DNA from: Pegoplata infirma
Lineage: Eukaryota; Arthropoda; Insecta; Diptera; Anthomyiidae
DNA: 64,000 bases
Direction of reading: 5' to 3'
Assembly (NCBI GenBank): GCA_963921195.1
Contig: OY992537.1
Location: 129,230,694 to 129,294,693, forward strand
Position 1 is the stretch's first letter. Every line of letters begins with the position of its first letter. This document shows, in pieces, positions 44,760 to 55,010 of the stretch. The position numbers and the translations under genes are program-made. The notes under the pieces were generated by a model. That model was not told where the DNA came from, made no database searches, and saw only the letters and a list, made by a program, of their open reading frames with translations.

Positions 44760-44850
44760 AACCGGCTAAATGAAGAATTTTTTTTTAAGGAAGGGTATGG
44801 GTATTGATGATTGACGTGCCTTTTATTGATGGTCTTGATTGGTTTTTTAC
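44760..44850 (-). other. Candidate non-coding exon, minus strand
   Basis: On the minus strand an acceptor (CTTTTTTACATACAG) is followed by 91 nt and then a near-ideal donor GTAAGTATT (44751-44759). The exon has stops in the frames checked, so it would be untranslated, which fits an upstream leader exon of chinmo in the same orientation. The surrounding sequence is not obviously repetitive. Supported by splice motifs only. Confidence 0.3.
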
Positions 44851-45379
44851 CTGTATGTAAAAAAGTTGGAAATTTTTTTTTTTACAAACAAACCTTAAAA
44901 GGACAAACGCATAGACAGACAACATACTACGACTACTACATGTATTCATAAAGGCTTATAGACGTTTTTTTGTTATATTTAAAAAAAAATACAAAAAATA
45001 GAAATAAAACAATACCTGGTTTTAGTCGTTAGTTCAATATGTGCGTAGATAGAAAATATTGTTGAGCAAAAAAATAAAAAATATTATAAATCAGTTATGA
45101 TTTCATTAGAATCAAAAAAAAAAGGAGTTGCCCTTACCTATAATTACACTGTGCAACATGAAAAATTACCCTCAATGACTTCAATTCCAAATTAAAGTAG
45201 ACCATCAAATAAACAAAACCTCCAAAGGGTTTAGCAAAGTAATTTCGAATTTATTTTTTATGGCCCACTGAAGTTTTTAATTTTTTTAATCAAATTTTTT
45301 GGAAAACGTTAAAAAAACTATAATACACAACTGAGTTAAAAAATATGGTTGGATATTGTAAGTGAAATTGCATGCACTT

Positions 45380-45890
45380 AGAAAATTATTGCAGTTACTA
45401 CATGACGGTAATTTGTGTAGTAGTTGGTGTTATTAACTACAATTTCAGTTGTTTTTCTATGAAAAATCTCAAACAACTATTTTTTATAGTCGTTTTAAAA
45501 AATAAATACAAAAAATTACTACATTGTAGTTACAGTTGTTTTATATAGTTGTTTTTAGTCTATAAAAAAACTATAAAAACGGTTGTGTCAGATGCAGCAG
45601 GAATTATTATTTTAACCATTTTTACGTCTTGAAGTATTTTTTGTTAATAAAAAATTGTCGAACATTTCAGTTACAGTAAAAACAACTGTAATTTGGAGTT
45701 GGTTTTACTGTTTTTTGTAGTTGTTAATCAATAGTTAAAAACAACAACAATTTTTGGTTGATTTTAGCGTAAAATGTTGTGGACGCCTAAACAACAACAA
45801 ATATAGTTGTTTTAACTGTCTTTTGTATACCATCATAAAAAAACAGTCTTAACGTGAACAATTTTTAAACAGCTATAAAAATATAAATAC
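45380..45890. mobile_element. CACTTAGAAAATTATTG-type MITE
   Basis: CACTTAGAAAATTATTGCAG start and GTAGTTG / CAACTAC words like the element at 21216-21768. The right boundary is approximate. Confidence 0.45.
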
Positions 45891-45899
45891 GCAATCTAT

Positions 45900-46754
45900 A
45901 TATGGGGCATTCCATGTGAAATCGGACACTTTGAAAAATTTTTTTTTTAAATTTTCCCAATTGGAGCCTACTTAGGGAGCGAAGATAGGGCATAGGTATG
46001 TTTTGAGAAAATGTTGTAGGGTAAAAATAAATGGGGGTCGGTCTCTATAATGACCCCTCTCGGACGCACCATTGGGCCGGTAGAAGCTGATGAAATAAAA
46101 CAAATTTACAAAAAATAAAAAAAAATGTATGGGGACCACCTTAACAGTTAAAGATAGAGGGTAGGTGTGTTCAGAAAAAATGTTTGGACTAAAAAAATAT
46201 TGTGGGTCGGTCCTACATTTTGTTGCTCTAAGGGCACTATTAGGGCAGTTAGAGCGGTTGGAACAAATTTTAAAAAATGTCGTTTTGTGTGGGAGCCCCC
46301 TTAGAAATTGGAGATAGGGTATAAGTTTGTTCCAAAGAAATGTTAAGACGTAAAAATTAATGGGGGTCGGTCTTATAAAGGACCCCTCTATGACCCACCA
46401 TTGGAGCAGAAGAAATGATTTTAAGATTGGAAAATTACAATAAAATTTTTTAAAAAAATTTTAAAAAATAGTAATAATCGTTATCCCATGATCCTCCTGG
46501 ATAAAAAATTTGTAGAATTGATAGAAGTTTTACACAAAAAAATTTCAAAAAAATCGAAGAGTACAAACATTTTCAAAAATGAGATTTAAATTTTAAAACT
46601 TAAAAATCGCATACTAGAGCGCTTTTAAGAATTTTTTGGGATTTTTTTTTTTAAAAAGTACGTAAAAAACAAAAATTTTGAAAAAAAAAAAAATTAGAAA
46701 TTTGGACCATTATTGAAGAAGTTATGATTAAAAGAAGTTTGAGTGAAGTAACAA
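45900..46754 (-). mobile_element. Family B, rearranged: short forward end then inverted body
   Basis: The first 65 bp are the forward TIR (ATATGGGGCATTCCATGTG); from about 45962 the body is inverted (AGGGTAAAAATAAATGGGGG, CACCATTGG.CCGGTAGAAGC, GGGCAGTTAGAGCGG, ATCCTCCTGG). It stops at 46754, where another TIR element begins. Confidence 0.8.
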
Positions 46755-47059
46755 CCCAATTAGAAATGTCGTTAAGACACCTTAAATACTTCTTTATGAC
46801 AATGTCAGTGTACCTGCTGACTGAAAAATCTCTGACCATACAAAAAACCTCATGACACCTCCTGACTTTTTCAAGTATTTTGTCAAAATTCCTCGCCGAC
46901 AAGTAAGCAGGTAGTCAATAGTGCTGACTACATTATGACATGTACATAGTACGTCAGAAATCGTTAAAAAATTTAAAAATTATTAATGACGTCTTTTAAT
47001 TTACACTACTTCACTATTTTTATCTGCCCATTTCTTAAATTTATTTTTTAAAACTTACT

Positions 47060-47130
47060 ATTTTTATCTGCCTCACTTGGTCCGCGAACTCAGAACCTTC
47101 TGTTCACTGGTCTAGCACCTTACCCCTTTA
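47060..47130 (-). other. tRNA-like segment 1 inside CCCAATTAG element
   Basis: Minus strand: TTTGGCTAAAGGGGTAAGG (D-arm like), TGCTAGACCAGTGAACAG, then TTCTGAGTTCGCGGACC (T-arm like). Imperfect acceptor. Confidence 0.4.
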
Positions 47131-47510
47131 GCCAAACTTTGATAATAAATGTGTTTATTTAAAAACAAATTTAAATTAATTTATTATTTGAATTGTCCTG
47201 TTATATATATTTCGTCGACTGAATTGAAAAATGCTACAATATAAATTTTTGTTCCTCAAATATAACATTTTTTTAAATATTAATTGGAATTTGGCTTCAT
47301 CCTATTTAACAAGGTTTTGTTAGAGTTATTTAAGCGTATCTTTGTTGTTTTTAATATTATTTATACAAAACACAAAAAATCATTTACAAAAAAAAATATT
47401 GCAGGAGCCCTTTACAATTAAGGTGACGATATATTCAATTTATTTTGTTTTTGACAAATTTGAAAATATTATGATTTCAAAATATATTTTATTACAAACA
47501 ATTTAAAGTT

Positions 47511-47590
47511 GTGGTTGGCCTAGTTGTCTAGCAGGTTCGACAGCTTACGTGTTGTAGATTTTTGGCCTTGGTTCAATCCCCGGTCGCGGA
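47511..47590 (+). other. tRNA-like segment 2 inside CCCAATTAG element
   Basis: TGGCCTAGTTG fits the pol III A-box consensus TRGYNNARNNG exactly. GGTTCAATCCC fits the B-box at tRNA spacing, followed by a T run (TTTTTTTTTT at 47591) that could terminate pol III. Acceptor pairing is poor, so a functional tRNA is unlikely, but an internal pol III promoter is plausible. Confidence 0.55.
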
Positions 47591-47944
47591 TTTTTTTTTT
47601 AATTTTTTTTTATTGTTTTAAGGCCAATTCAATTTTATTTTTTCAATTACAAAGTAAATTAAAAGAGTTTTAAAGGATTAAACAAAATTACATCGATTTT
47701 ACATCGCAAAAAAAATTTTAGTGATGGGTCGGATTTGCTACATAATTGTCAGCATTAAAGACATGATTTTTCTAAATTGATAAGACAACTTATATGACAA
47801 GTCAGTACATTTATAGAACTTGGGGAGCTCCGACAAAAATTATGACATGTCATTAAGTTGTATTTAGTAAAATTTATTCAATTGCTGACTTCTACCTGAT
47901 GAATCATTACTGACATTGTCTTAAAGACAAAATTTCTAATTGGG

Positions 47945-48962
47945 GGGGTATAAAGGGTAAAAAACTGTACTTTTGGTACTTTTTATATCTCTCGAAATAA
48001 TGGTCATAGAGACTTGAAATTTGGACTGTATGTTCACCTCCCGGAACATAGATCCACTAAGGCTGGACTTTTGCCAATGTTAATTCTAAGGGGGTAAAAA
48101 GGGTAAAAAACTGTACTTTTGGTACTTTTTATATATCCTGAAATAATGGTCATAGAGACTTGAAATTTGGACTGTATGTTCACAGCCTAGAATATAGATC
48201 CAGTTAGGGTGAATTTTTGCCAGTGTTGATTCTAAGGGGGTAAAAAGGGTAAAAAACTGTACTTTTGGTACCTTTTATGTTACCTTAAATATTGTTCACA
48301 GAGACTTGAAATTTGGACTGTATGTTCAACTTTCGGAATTTAGATTCACTAAGGCTGGATTTTCGTCAGTGTTGATTCTAAGAGGGTAAAAAGGGTAAAA
48401 AACTGTACTTCTGGTACTTATATCTCCTGAAATATTGGCCATAGAGACTTGAAATTTGAACTGTATGTTCACCTCCCGGAATAAAGATCCGGTAAGGCTG
48501 GATTTTTCCCAATGTTGATTCTAAGGGGTAAAAAGGGTAAAAAACTGTACTTTTGGTACATTTTGTATTTCCTTAAATAAAAGTCCTAGAAACTTGAAAT
48601 TTGCAATGTAGGTTCACCTCCGGAGAAAAAGATCCACTAAGGCTGGGTTTTGGCCAATGTCCATTCTACGGGGGTAAAATGGGTAAAAAAGTGTACTTTT
48701 GGTACTTTTTTTATTTACTGAATTAATGGTCATACAAACTTGAAATTTGGAATGTAGGATCCTTTGCTAAAAAAATAATATGGAAAGGTACCTTTTGAAA
48801 ATTTTGATTCTAAGGGGGATAAAAGAGGTAAAAAGTGTACATTTGGTACTTTTTTTATTTCTTAAAATTGTGGTCATAGAAACTTGAAATTTGGAATGTA
48901 GGATCCTTCGCTGAAAAAAACATTCTGGAAAAAGTACTTTTTGGAAAATTTGTTTCTTAGGG
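47945..48962 (+). repeat. Satellite, ~145-bp period, 7 copies
   Basis: Units open with GGGGGTAAAAAGGGTAAAAA and CTGTACTTTTGGTAC, then ATAGAGACTTGAAATTTGG, 'TGTATGTTCACCTCCCGGAA' and AGATCCACTAAGGCTGG. Starts fall near 47945, 48090, 48235, 48382, 48524, 48669 and 48814. Divergence rises to the right. Confidence 0.9.
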
Positions 48963-48966
48963 GGAA

Positions 48967-49262
48967 CATTTTATAAAAAGTACCTTTTATAAAAAGTACC
49001 TTTTATAAAAAGTACCTTTCATAAAAAGTACCTTTTATAAAAAGTACCTCTTTTAAAAAGTGCCTTTTATAAAAAGTACCTTTTATAAAAAGTACCTTTT
49101 AGAAAAGTACATTTTATAAAAAGTACCTTTTATAAAAAGTACCATTTATAAAAAGTACCTTTAACAAAAAGTACCTTTTATAAAAAGTATCTTTTAATAA
49201 AAGTACCTTTAATAAAAAGTACCTTTTATAAAAATTACCTTTTGTAAAAATTACCTTTTGCA
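48967..49262 (+). repeat. ~16-17-bp AAAAAGTACCTTTTAT minisatellite
   Basis: About 18 tandem copies of TATAAAAAGTACCTTT, derived from the GTACTTTTTG segment of the neighbouring 145-bp unit and presumably amplified secondarily. Confidence 0.9.
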
Positions 49263-49542
49263 AATAAAAAACATTCTAGGAAAAGAACTTTTTGAAAATT
49301 CATTTTCTTAAGGGGTAAAAATAGTACTTATGGTACCTTGATATTTGGAATGTAGGAGCCTTAAGTGAAAACAAATTCTGGAAAAAGTTATTTTTGGAAT
49401 TTCCTTTTCTTAGGGGGTGGAACGGGTAAAAATTTAAACTTTAGGTACGTTCTAATTTCCGGTAGTAATGGCCCTAGAATCTTGAAATTTGTAATGTAGG
49501 ATCATTCGGTAAAAAATACTTTTTGGAAATTCCGCTTCTTAG
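49263..49542 (+). repeat. Decayed 145-bp satellite units
   Basis: TCTTAGGGGGTGGAACGGG, AGAATCTTGAAATTTG and TAATGTAGGATCATTCGG continue the satellite on the far side of the minisatellite. The unit resumes at 50413-50520 after an insertion. Confidence 0.7.
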
Positions 49543-49544
49543 TA

Positions 49545-50410
49545 CACCGAGGGAAAAAATCGTCGTCAAATCAAAAATTTTCGTACTCATTTTTAAAATT
49601 CTCAAATTATTTAAACAAATTTTAATAATGAAGTGGAATTTTATAAAATTGAATATGTTTCGGTCTTGATTATATTATTATATTTTTTGAATTAAATATA
49701 CAAAAACTCCTTTTTATTTCATGATGGTGGCATGATGAAAATAATCAGTTTGATTGTAAAAAATAGCAAAATGAGTTTTCAACAACTTTAACAATGACGC
49801 CTCAAAAATGACGCAATTATTTTAAAAAAGTGACGTGGTAAAACATAAGTGAAAACTTTTCAATTTCCAAAAAAATTAAGTTAAAAAAAAACAATAAATA
49901 TTTTCGTTAAGTAAAACAATGAATTAAATTTAATTAATAAGTGATAAAAAGTCAAAATAAATGCACACAAAAATAAAAATTCGCAGATGTCTTCAACAAT
50001 TTTCGAACATCGCATGGGTGTTTTCGTCGGAGTAGCGACGATATATTATTTTATTTCTACATATAGGAAAAATGCAACTTTATAATTATTCTGTAGTAAA
50101 GAAAAATAAATAAAATTTGTATATAAATATAAAGAAATGCCAATAGTTTTATTTACATTGAAAATTTAATTTTATAAATAATTGTCAATATTAAATTTGA
50201 TTATGTGCATTTTCGATTTGAACATAAAAACATTCTCAAATCAACGTTGTTTCTTTTCATTTTTAAAATTTTGTTTGTTACTCAAGCCATATTAAAAGTG
50301 ACAATAAACATTTTCAAAATGAGAAAAAACAAAGTTTGTTGACTTTTGTCACTGTTTTATTTTTAATATGAGGTTGTTTTTGCTTGATTTGAGATTTTTT
50401 TTTCTTAGTG
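49545..50410. mobile_element. CACCGAGGG-type MITE with TA duplication, inside satellite
   Basis: Ends CACCGAGGGAAAAAATCG and GATTTTTTTTTCTTAGTG are flanked by TA (49543-49544 and 50411-50412). Subterminal GTCAAATCAAAAA / TTTTGCTTGATTTGAG. Host satellite sequence (CTTAG ... GGGTAAAATGG) is continuous across it. 866 bp. Confidence 0.75.
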
Positions 50411-50412
50411 TA

Positions 50413-50925
50413 GGGTAAAATGGCTAAAAAAGTGTACTTACGGTAATTTTCATATTTTCTGACGTAATGGTTCTAGAAACTTAAAATTTTGGATGTAAAA
50501 TTCTTCGCATTAAACTTTTAACTCTATATTTTTTCTCTCTATATGTTTTTTTACCCAAAATTTTTTTTATTCCAATTTCTTTTTTCACTGAAATATTTAT
50601 TCACTCAAGATCCAAAATACCGATATAAGGGCTCGAAAATTGTCAAAATCTTTTTGAATGAAATATTATTTTATGAAAGACTTAAACGTCCACAATTAAA
50701 TAAAACAAAGACTTTAAATGATTCATTTTTTGAAATCGGTAGGGTAAGCCTGATCCTTCTATTATCCGGTATTTAACATAACCGGTAACGAAGTTCCGGC
50801 GGGCGAGCTGGTATTTTATAATTCTGTTTTTTATTTATAATTCAGCTTAAGTTTTATTTATCCTTTGAAACCTGTTTTCGGTTTAAAACGAAAAGCTCTT
50901 TTCAGTGCAAACGCCTTCGATAAAA
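50413..50925. other. Last satellite unit, then unassigned sequence
   Basis: 50413-50520 is a final satellite unit. 50540-50920 has mixed composition (AAGTTCCGGCGGGCGAGCTGG near 50791) with no recognised family or convincing frame. Confidence 0.4.
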
Positions 50926-50939
50926 AATTAAAAACTTAA

Positions 50940-52142
50940 GTGGGCCATAAAAAGAAGTTTAAACTAACTAACAACAATGCTTTGGAAATTTTATTTATTC
51001 GAAGCAGAAGCAGAAAGTGTAAACTTAATAATGGTCTCCCCCAAGGATCTGTACTTGCCCCGCTTCTATTTAATCTTTACACTCATGACCTCCCATCAAC
51101 GTACTCAAAAAAGTTCTCCTACGCTGATGACATCGCTATAGCCACTCAACGCTACTTAGTAAAAGATGCTGAATCTGTCCTTACAAATGACCTACTATCA
51201 CTTGGAAATTATTTTAAAAAATGGCGTCTGTGTCCTAGCCTTAGCAAGACGGAAGTAACATGTTAATCTGATCTAAAGCTTAACGTTCGTTTTGGAGATA
51301 CTATCCTACCCTTTAATCCAACACCAAAATACCTTGGAGTTACCCTTGATAGAACACTCTCTTTTAAAAAGCACATAGAAAATACTGCTAACAAAGTTAA
51401 AACGCGTAACAATATTATCCAAAAACTTGCGTCAACTACCTGGGGAGCTTCTGCAAAAACACTGCGCTCAGCCTCACTCGGACTGGTTTATTCTTCTGCA
51501 GAATATTGCGCACCGGTCTGGCTTAATAGCCCCCACGTAAACAAATTTGATACTCAACTAAATGCATGTATGCGACTAATAACAGGTACAATGTCTTCAA
51601 CTCCATTAAGATTTTTACCTGTTCTAAGTAATATCCTACCACCAAATCTGAGACGTCAGAATGCACTACTCCGCGAACATCGAAAAATAATCGCCAATCC
51701 TAGCCTTAACATACACCAATATATTGAAGCTGCTAAAGACGACCGTCTCATATCTCGAAAACCTCCATTAAAACTAGCTGAAAGTCTCGCAAACAATAAT
51801 TATGACCCATATAACATCTGGTTTAATAATTGGAACCAAGCTTCATGTGATGACTTAATGAAAATTCAGGACTTGACTTGTATGCCTCCGGGATCAGAAT
51901 TGCCTAGGCATATATGGGTTAGGCTTAACCGTATACGGACAAACAATGGAAGGTGCGCAGCTACTCTTTTTAAATGGGGCTCTGCTGTTTCGCCACTATG
52001 TGATTGCAGTGATGTTAATCAAACCATTCACCACATTATAAAAGACTGCCCCCATCGTAAATTTCATGGCGAACTACACGAACTAAACAATGCTGGCCCA
52101 GATGCCGTCCGGTGGCTAAAGAATATTGACATCAATATCTAA
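50940..52142 (+). pseudogene. Non-LTR retrotransposon reverse transcriptase remnant (jockey-like)
   Basis: One continuous frame encodes the C-terminal half of a LINE ORF2. It contains GLPQGSVLAPLLFNLYT (RT palm), YADD catalytic residues at 51120-51131, 'NYFKKWRL' and 'LSKTEVTC', then an in-frame TAA at 51264-51266. The frame resumes immediately with KLNVRFGDTI, PKYLGVTLDRTLSFKKHI, YCAPVW, and a Cys/His cluster (LCDC ... IHHIIKDCP) near the end, stopping at 52140-52142. The N-terminal endonuclease and RT fingers are missing, so the copy is 5'-truncated, as is usual for LINEs. There is one stop and no frameshift, so it is fairly young. The G-C content is higher than its surroundings. The exact clade (jockey or a relative) is not resolved. 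Confidence 0.92.
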
Positions 52143-52268
52143 TTATTATCTATACTATTTTTTCATCAAAATATGCTAAACTTTGTTGTATAATCTGTTA
52201 AATTCGTAATGCTATATCTCTAAAATTATAATTGTTTGTATCAGTGCCATACGATAAATAAATAAAAA
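52143..52268 (+). mobile_element. LINE 3'UTR and AT-rich tail
   Basis: A short untranslated stretch ends in GATAAATAAATAAAAATAA, a simple A-rich 3' tail of the retrotransposon. Confidence 0.7.
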
Positions 52269-52329
52269 TAATTTGTAAGTGTAGCCATTGAGGCTCAAGT
52301 CGATGACCCAAAATTTGTTGCACAGTGTT

Positions 52330-52948
52330 ATAGGAATTTTAAATATTTTTGTTGTTTTTGGTCTGTATTATGGTTCAATATTCGAATAGCTTTGAGTTTG
52401 TATTTGTAAAGGAATATGTGAATATTAAAGGAAAAGGAAGGAGTTGTTGGATTTGATGTTTGCGTTTTTAATCAACAACATTGCTTTCTTTACTACTCTT
52501 TCCATTATTCTTTTTTTTCTAGTCTTCATATAAAAACAGGGGTGTCATATGATTGTTTTTTTATTCCTGATTTCTATTTCTCATTTCAATCAACGATGCG
52601 TAACTTTGTTGCTTTTTCTTTTATATTATTTCTAAAAAAAAGAATTTAAAACAAACTAATCAAATGTCTGCCATCATCATATTTAAACTAACATTTGTTA
52701 CCATTTCCGTTTCCTGTTCCTTCAATAACTTAAATACAGCTACAACATACAAGTTGTTTGTAAATTTTTGACTTTTTAACAGTTATTTAAACATTTTATT
52801 ATTTATTTGATGGATTGTTATCATATCAACAAAATATTTTTTTTTATTTTTTTTTTGTTTAAAGTATCATTTATACAAATGTAAACACACCATCGCCATC
52901 AATAACCAATAACACCCTATAACAAATACCCACCAAACAAAAAATATG
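52330..52948. other. Comparatively unique interval, no gene seen
   Basis: Mixed composition, few repeats. It lies just outside the ACACTGTGCAACA composite and next to the candidate promoter/exon below. Confidence 0.35.
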
Positions 52949-52985
52949 TATAAAAACTCCTTTATCTCTAACCAAAATCATCTGT
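52949..52985 (+). promoter_or_regulatory. Candidate TATA/initiator pair
   Basis: TATAAAAA at 52949-52956 is followed 31 nt later by an initiator-like TCATCT (A at 52980), the spacing of a fly core promoter. The initiator matches TCAKTY at 5 of 6 positions. TATAAA words are frequent in such DNA, so this rests on spacing and on the low repeat content here. Confidence 0.2.
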
Positions 52986-53100
52986 CTCAGGCCTTATGAC
53001 CATTATGATCATATCATCATCGTATTCGTCAAGCTTCACTGACTTGTTTCATCCATTGCGTCCGCACGCGTTAATACTTTAATCCTTTTTCTGTGTGCAG

Positions 53101-53159
53101 ATATATGATGGGTGGCTTCTAAAAGGACGAACGTCTAAACGTTCCAAAACTCAACTGTG
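53101..53159 (+). other. Exon-like 59-bp segment, plus strand
   Basis: An excellent acceptor (AATCCTTTTTCTGTGTGCAG) is followed by 59 bp open in one frame, reading IYDGWLLKGRTSKRSKTQL, then a GTAAAA donor. The segment is GC-richer and less repetitive than its surroundings. No domain is recognised; GWLLKGR is reminiscent of the start of a PH domain but too short to claim. If real it would be part of a plus-strand gene whose other exons I cannot find here. Confidence 0.25.
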
Positions 53160-53640
53160 GTAAAACTTTGTTGCTTGAAAAATTTAAAACAGATAAATAC
53201 GAAAAAAAAGTAAAGAAGAACGTTAAAAAAAGAGAAAAAAAAACTAAATTTTTAGGGTATTAAATCGATGAAGTATTAACGACTTAATTGCATGTTTGTT
53301 AGGCATTTTGCAATAACATTCAAACAACAAAAATTCCTTTCCTCGTTTTTTTTTCCAATACATTCCTTTTAATTTTTTATATACATATGTACAATTGGTT
53401 TTATTCTACACTTTATCTTTAACAAATATTTTTTGTTTTAGATGAAGTTCATTAGCAGGGTTTTACTAGGTTTTTTATATTTTTTTAAGGGAGTTGATTC
53501 ATCATCATACAAGTGGGAGTTATTTGGAATTTTTTTTAATTATTGTGTTTTTTTGCAAAAGTTAATTACTTTAAGGGAAAGTTAAATTACTAGTTCAATA
53601 ATAATAATAAAATTAAGGAAAAAAAATTTGGTAAACAAAA
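53160..53640. other. AT-rich interval, no gene seen
   Basis: No recognised repeat boundary or coding signal. Confidence 0.35.
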
Positions 53641-54116
53641 AACTACAAAAGTTTCTAGGCGTATGATTAATATTAATTACTCGAGAGCTGCTATTTTTAT
53701 GAAAATGCATGTTTTTTTTTATCGAAAATCGGAAAATTATAGTCAAAAAATACCTTTCCGTATCAATAAATTTACATCAAATTGATATTTTTGTATACAT
53801 TAAAGAAAATGCATATTTGTTCTTTTATTTTACAAGAAAAAACATTTAGATGTATGATTAATATTAATTGCTATTTTAAAGAAAAATACATCTAGATGTA
53901 TGATTAATATTAATTGCTACAGCTGGTTTTTTCAAATCAATAAATTTTTCATAAAATCTCTATCGATTGTTATATGATATTTTGAAGCATAGGCATATTT
54001 TTTTGTTTTAAATGCGTATTTTGTGCATATTTACAACTTTAAAATGCATATTCTGACATAAATAAGCAAACAAAAAAAAACTTTGAAATCACTAGGCATA
54101 AGATTTATATTATTAA
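53641..54116 (+). repeat. ATGCATATT-unit array, part 1
   Basis: Three short units, each ending in GTATGATTAATATTAATT (53662, 53850, 53896) or a variant (54099), with ATGCATATTTGTTC and AAATGCATATTCTG words between. The order is unit head, ATGCATATT body, terminal motif, next head, which suggests a tandem array. Confidence 0.65.
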
Positions 54117-54628
54117 CTAGGGATGATATATTCATGCACTAAAAAAACGAAAATATGCACTAAAAAATTCAAAATATGCACTAAAAAACCCAAAAGTATG
54201 CACTAAAAAATAAAATGTGAGCACTAAAAGTCTTGTTTTCATTCGAAAAACTTATTAAAAAAGCAAAAAATTACGCCGGGCTTAAATAGTAACATTTAAA
54301 ACTTTATTTGGAAATTATGACAATCTATAAAAAAATTAAAAAGAAAATAAAAATATCTTATTTTTATAATAAATTTTTAAAATTAAAATATTTTTTGGAA
54401 ACAAATAAATTTCAATTTGTGTTTTTGCTAATTTATATCAAAATATGCAAAAATATGCACTTAAAAGTTGGGAATATGCACAATATATGCACCAAAATAT
54501 GCAACAATATGCATTTTAACCAAAATATGCAAAAATATGCAAAAACAAATCGATGCCATTTTATAGCAAATTTGTTGATTCGGAAAGATAATTGGTCAAC
54601 ATCGTTTTTAGAAATCTCATCCCTATTA
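54117..54628. repeat. ATGCATATT unit pair, head-to-head
   Basis: TAGGGATGATATATTCATGC at the left and GAAATCTCATCCCTA at the right are inverted heads. The interior contains AAATATGCACTAAAAAA repeats, then the inverse body (AATATGCAAAAACAAATCG). Small open frames here are repeats. Confidence 0.65.
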
Positions 54629-54667
54629 AAATGCAATCACTAAATCTGGTTAAAAACGACATTCATA

Positions 54668-54895
54668 CACCAAAAAAAACGTGGGTATTCAATACTAAAA
54701 ATTTAACTAATTTTAGTCCAAAAGGACCTAGTGCAGAAATTGGTAACCAATACTAAAATTTTTAACTAATATTAGTCAAAATCAGTAAAAAATTACTAAT
54801 TTTAGTACTATTAAGATACTAAAATTAGTAACTAATTAGTAAATTTGGGTACAATATCACTTACTAAACCTTTTACTGTAGAATTATTTTGAGTG
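54668..54895. mobile_element. 228-bp MITE with TA duplication
   Basis: Ends CACCAAAAAAAACGTGGG and TTATTTTGAGTG, flanked by TA. The interior has ACTAATTTTAGT-like self-complementary words. Same end type as 18190-18777. Confidence 0.65.
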
Positions 54896-54899
54896 TATA

Positions 54900-55010
54900 T
54901 ATTTTTGCAAATATGTATTGAAGAAAATGCATATTTGTCAAATACGTATTTTGAAAAAAAACTTTAAAGTTGCAAATGCATCTAGGCGTATGATTTATAT
55001 TAATGAATAA
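54900..55010 (+). repeat. ATGCATATT unit, distal part with terminal motif
   Basis: TATTGAAGAAAATGCATATTTG, AAAGTTGCAAATGCATCTAGG, then GGCGTATGATTTATATTAAT. It is broken by the insertion beginning at 55011; the next unit head resumes at 56334. Confidence 0.65.

Larger units (their letters stand above)
46755..47944. mobile_element. TIR element (CCCAATTAGAAAT ends) with two tRNA-like segments
   Basis: CCCAATTAGAAATGTCGTTAAG and its imperfect inverse CTTAAAGACAAAATTTCTAATTGGG define the ends. Subterminal CATGACACCTCCTGAC / 'ATGACATGTCATTAAG' words follow. Two tRNA-like segments lie inside in opposite orientations. Length is 1190 bp. Confidence 0.65.
45146..52328. mobile_element. Possible 7.2-kb composite bounded by ACACTGTGCAACA inverted ends
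   Basis: ACACTGTGCAACA at 45146-45158 and its exact inverse TGTTGCACAGTGT at 52316-52328 face each other. Subterminal similarity (TCAATGACTTCAA at left; the inverse of 'TTGAGGCTCAAGTCGATGA' at right) supports a real TIR. Everything between looks like layered insertions, including the LINE remnant. A shortened version of the motif occurs at 17103 and 61117, so it may be a dispersed repeat end rather than one large unit. Confidence 0.35.

Noticed and set aside
47511..47590. Functional tRNA gene
   Set aside because: A- and B-box are good but the acceptor stem does not pair and the T stem has a mismatch. Kept only as a tRNA-like segment.
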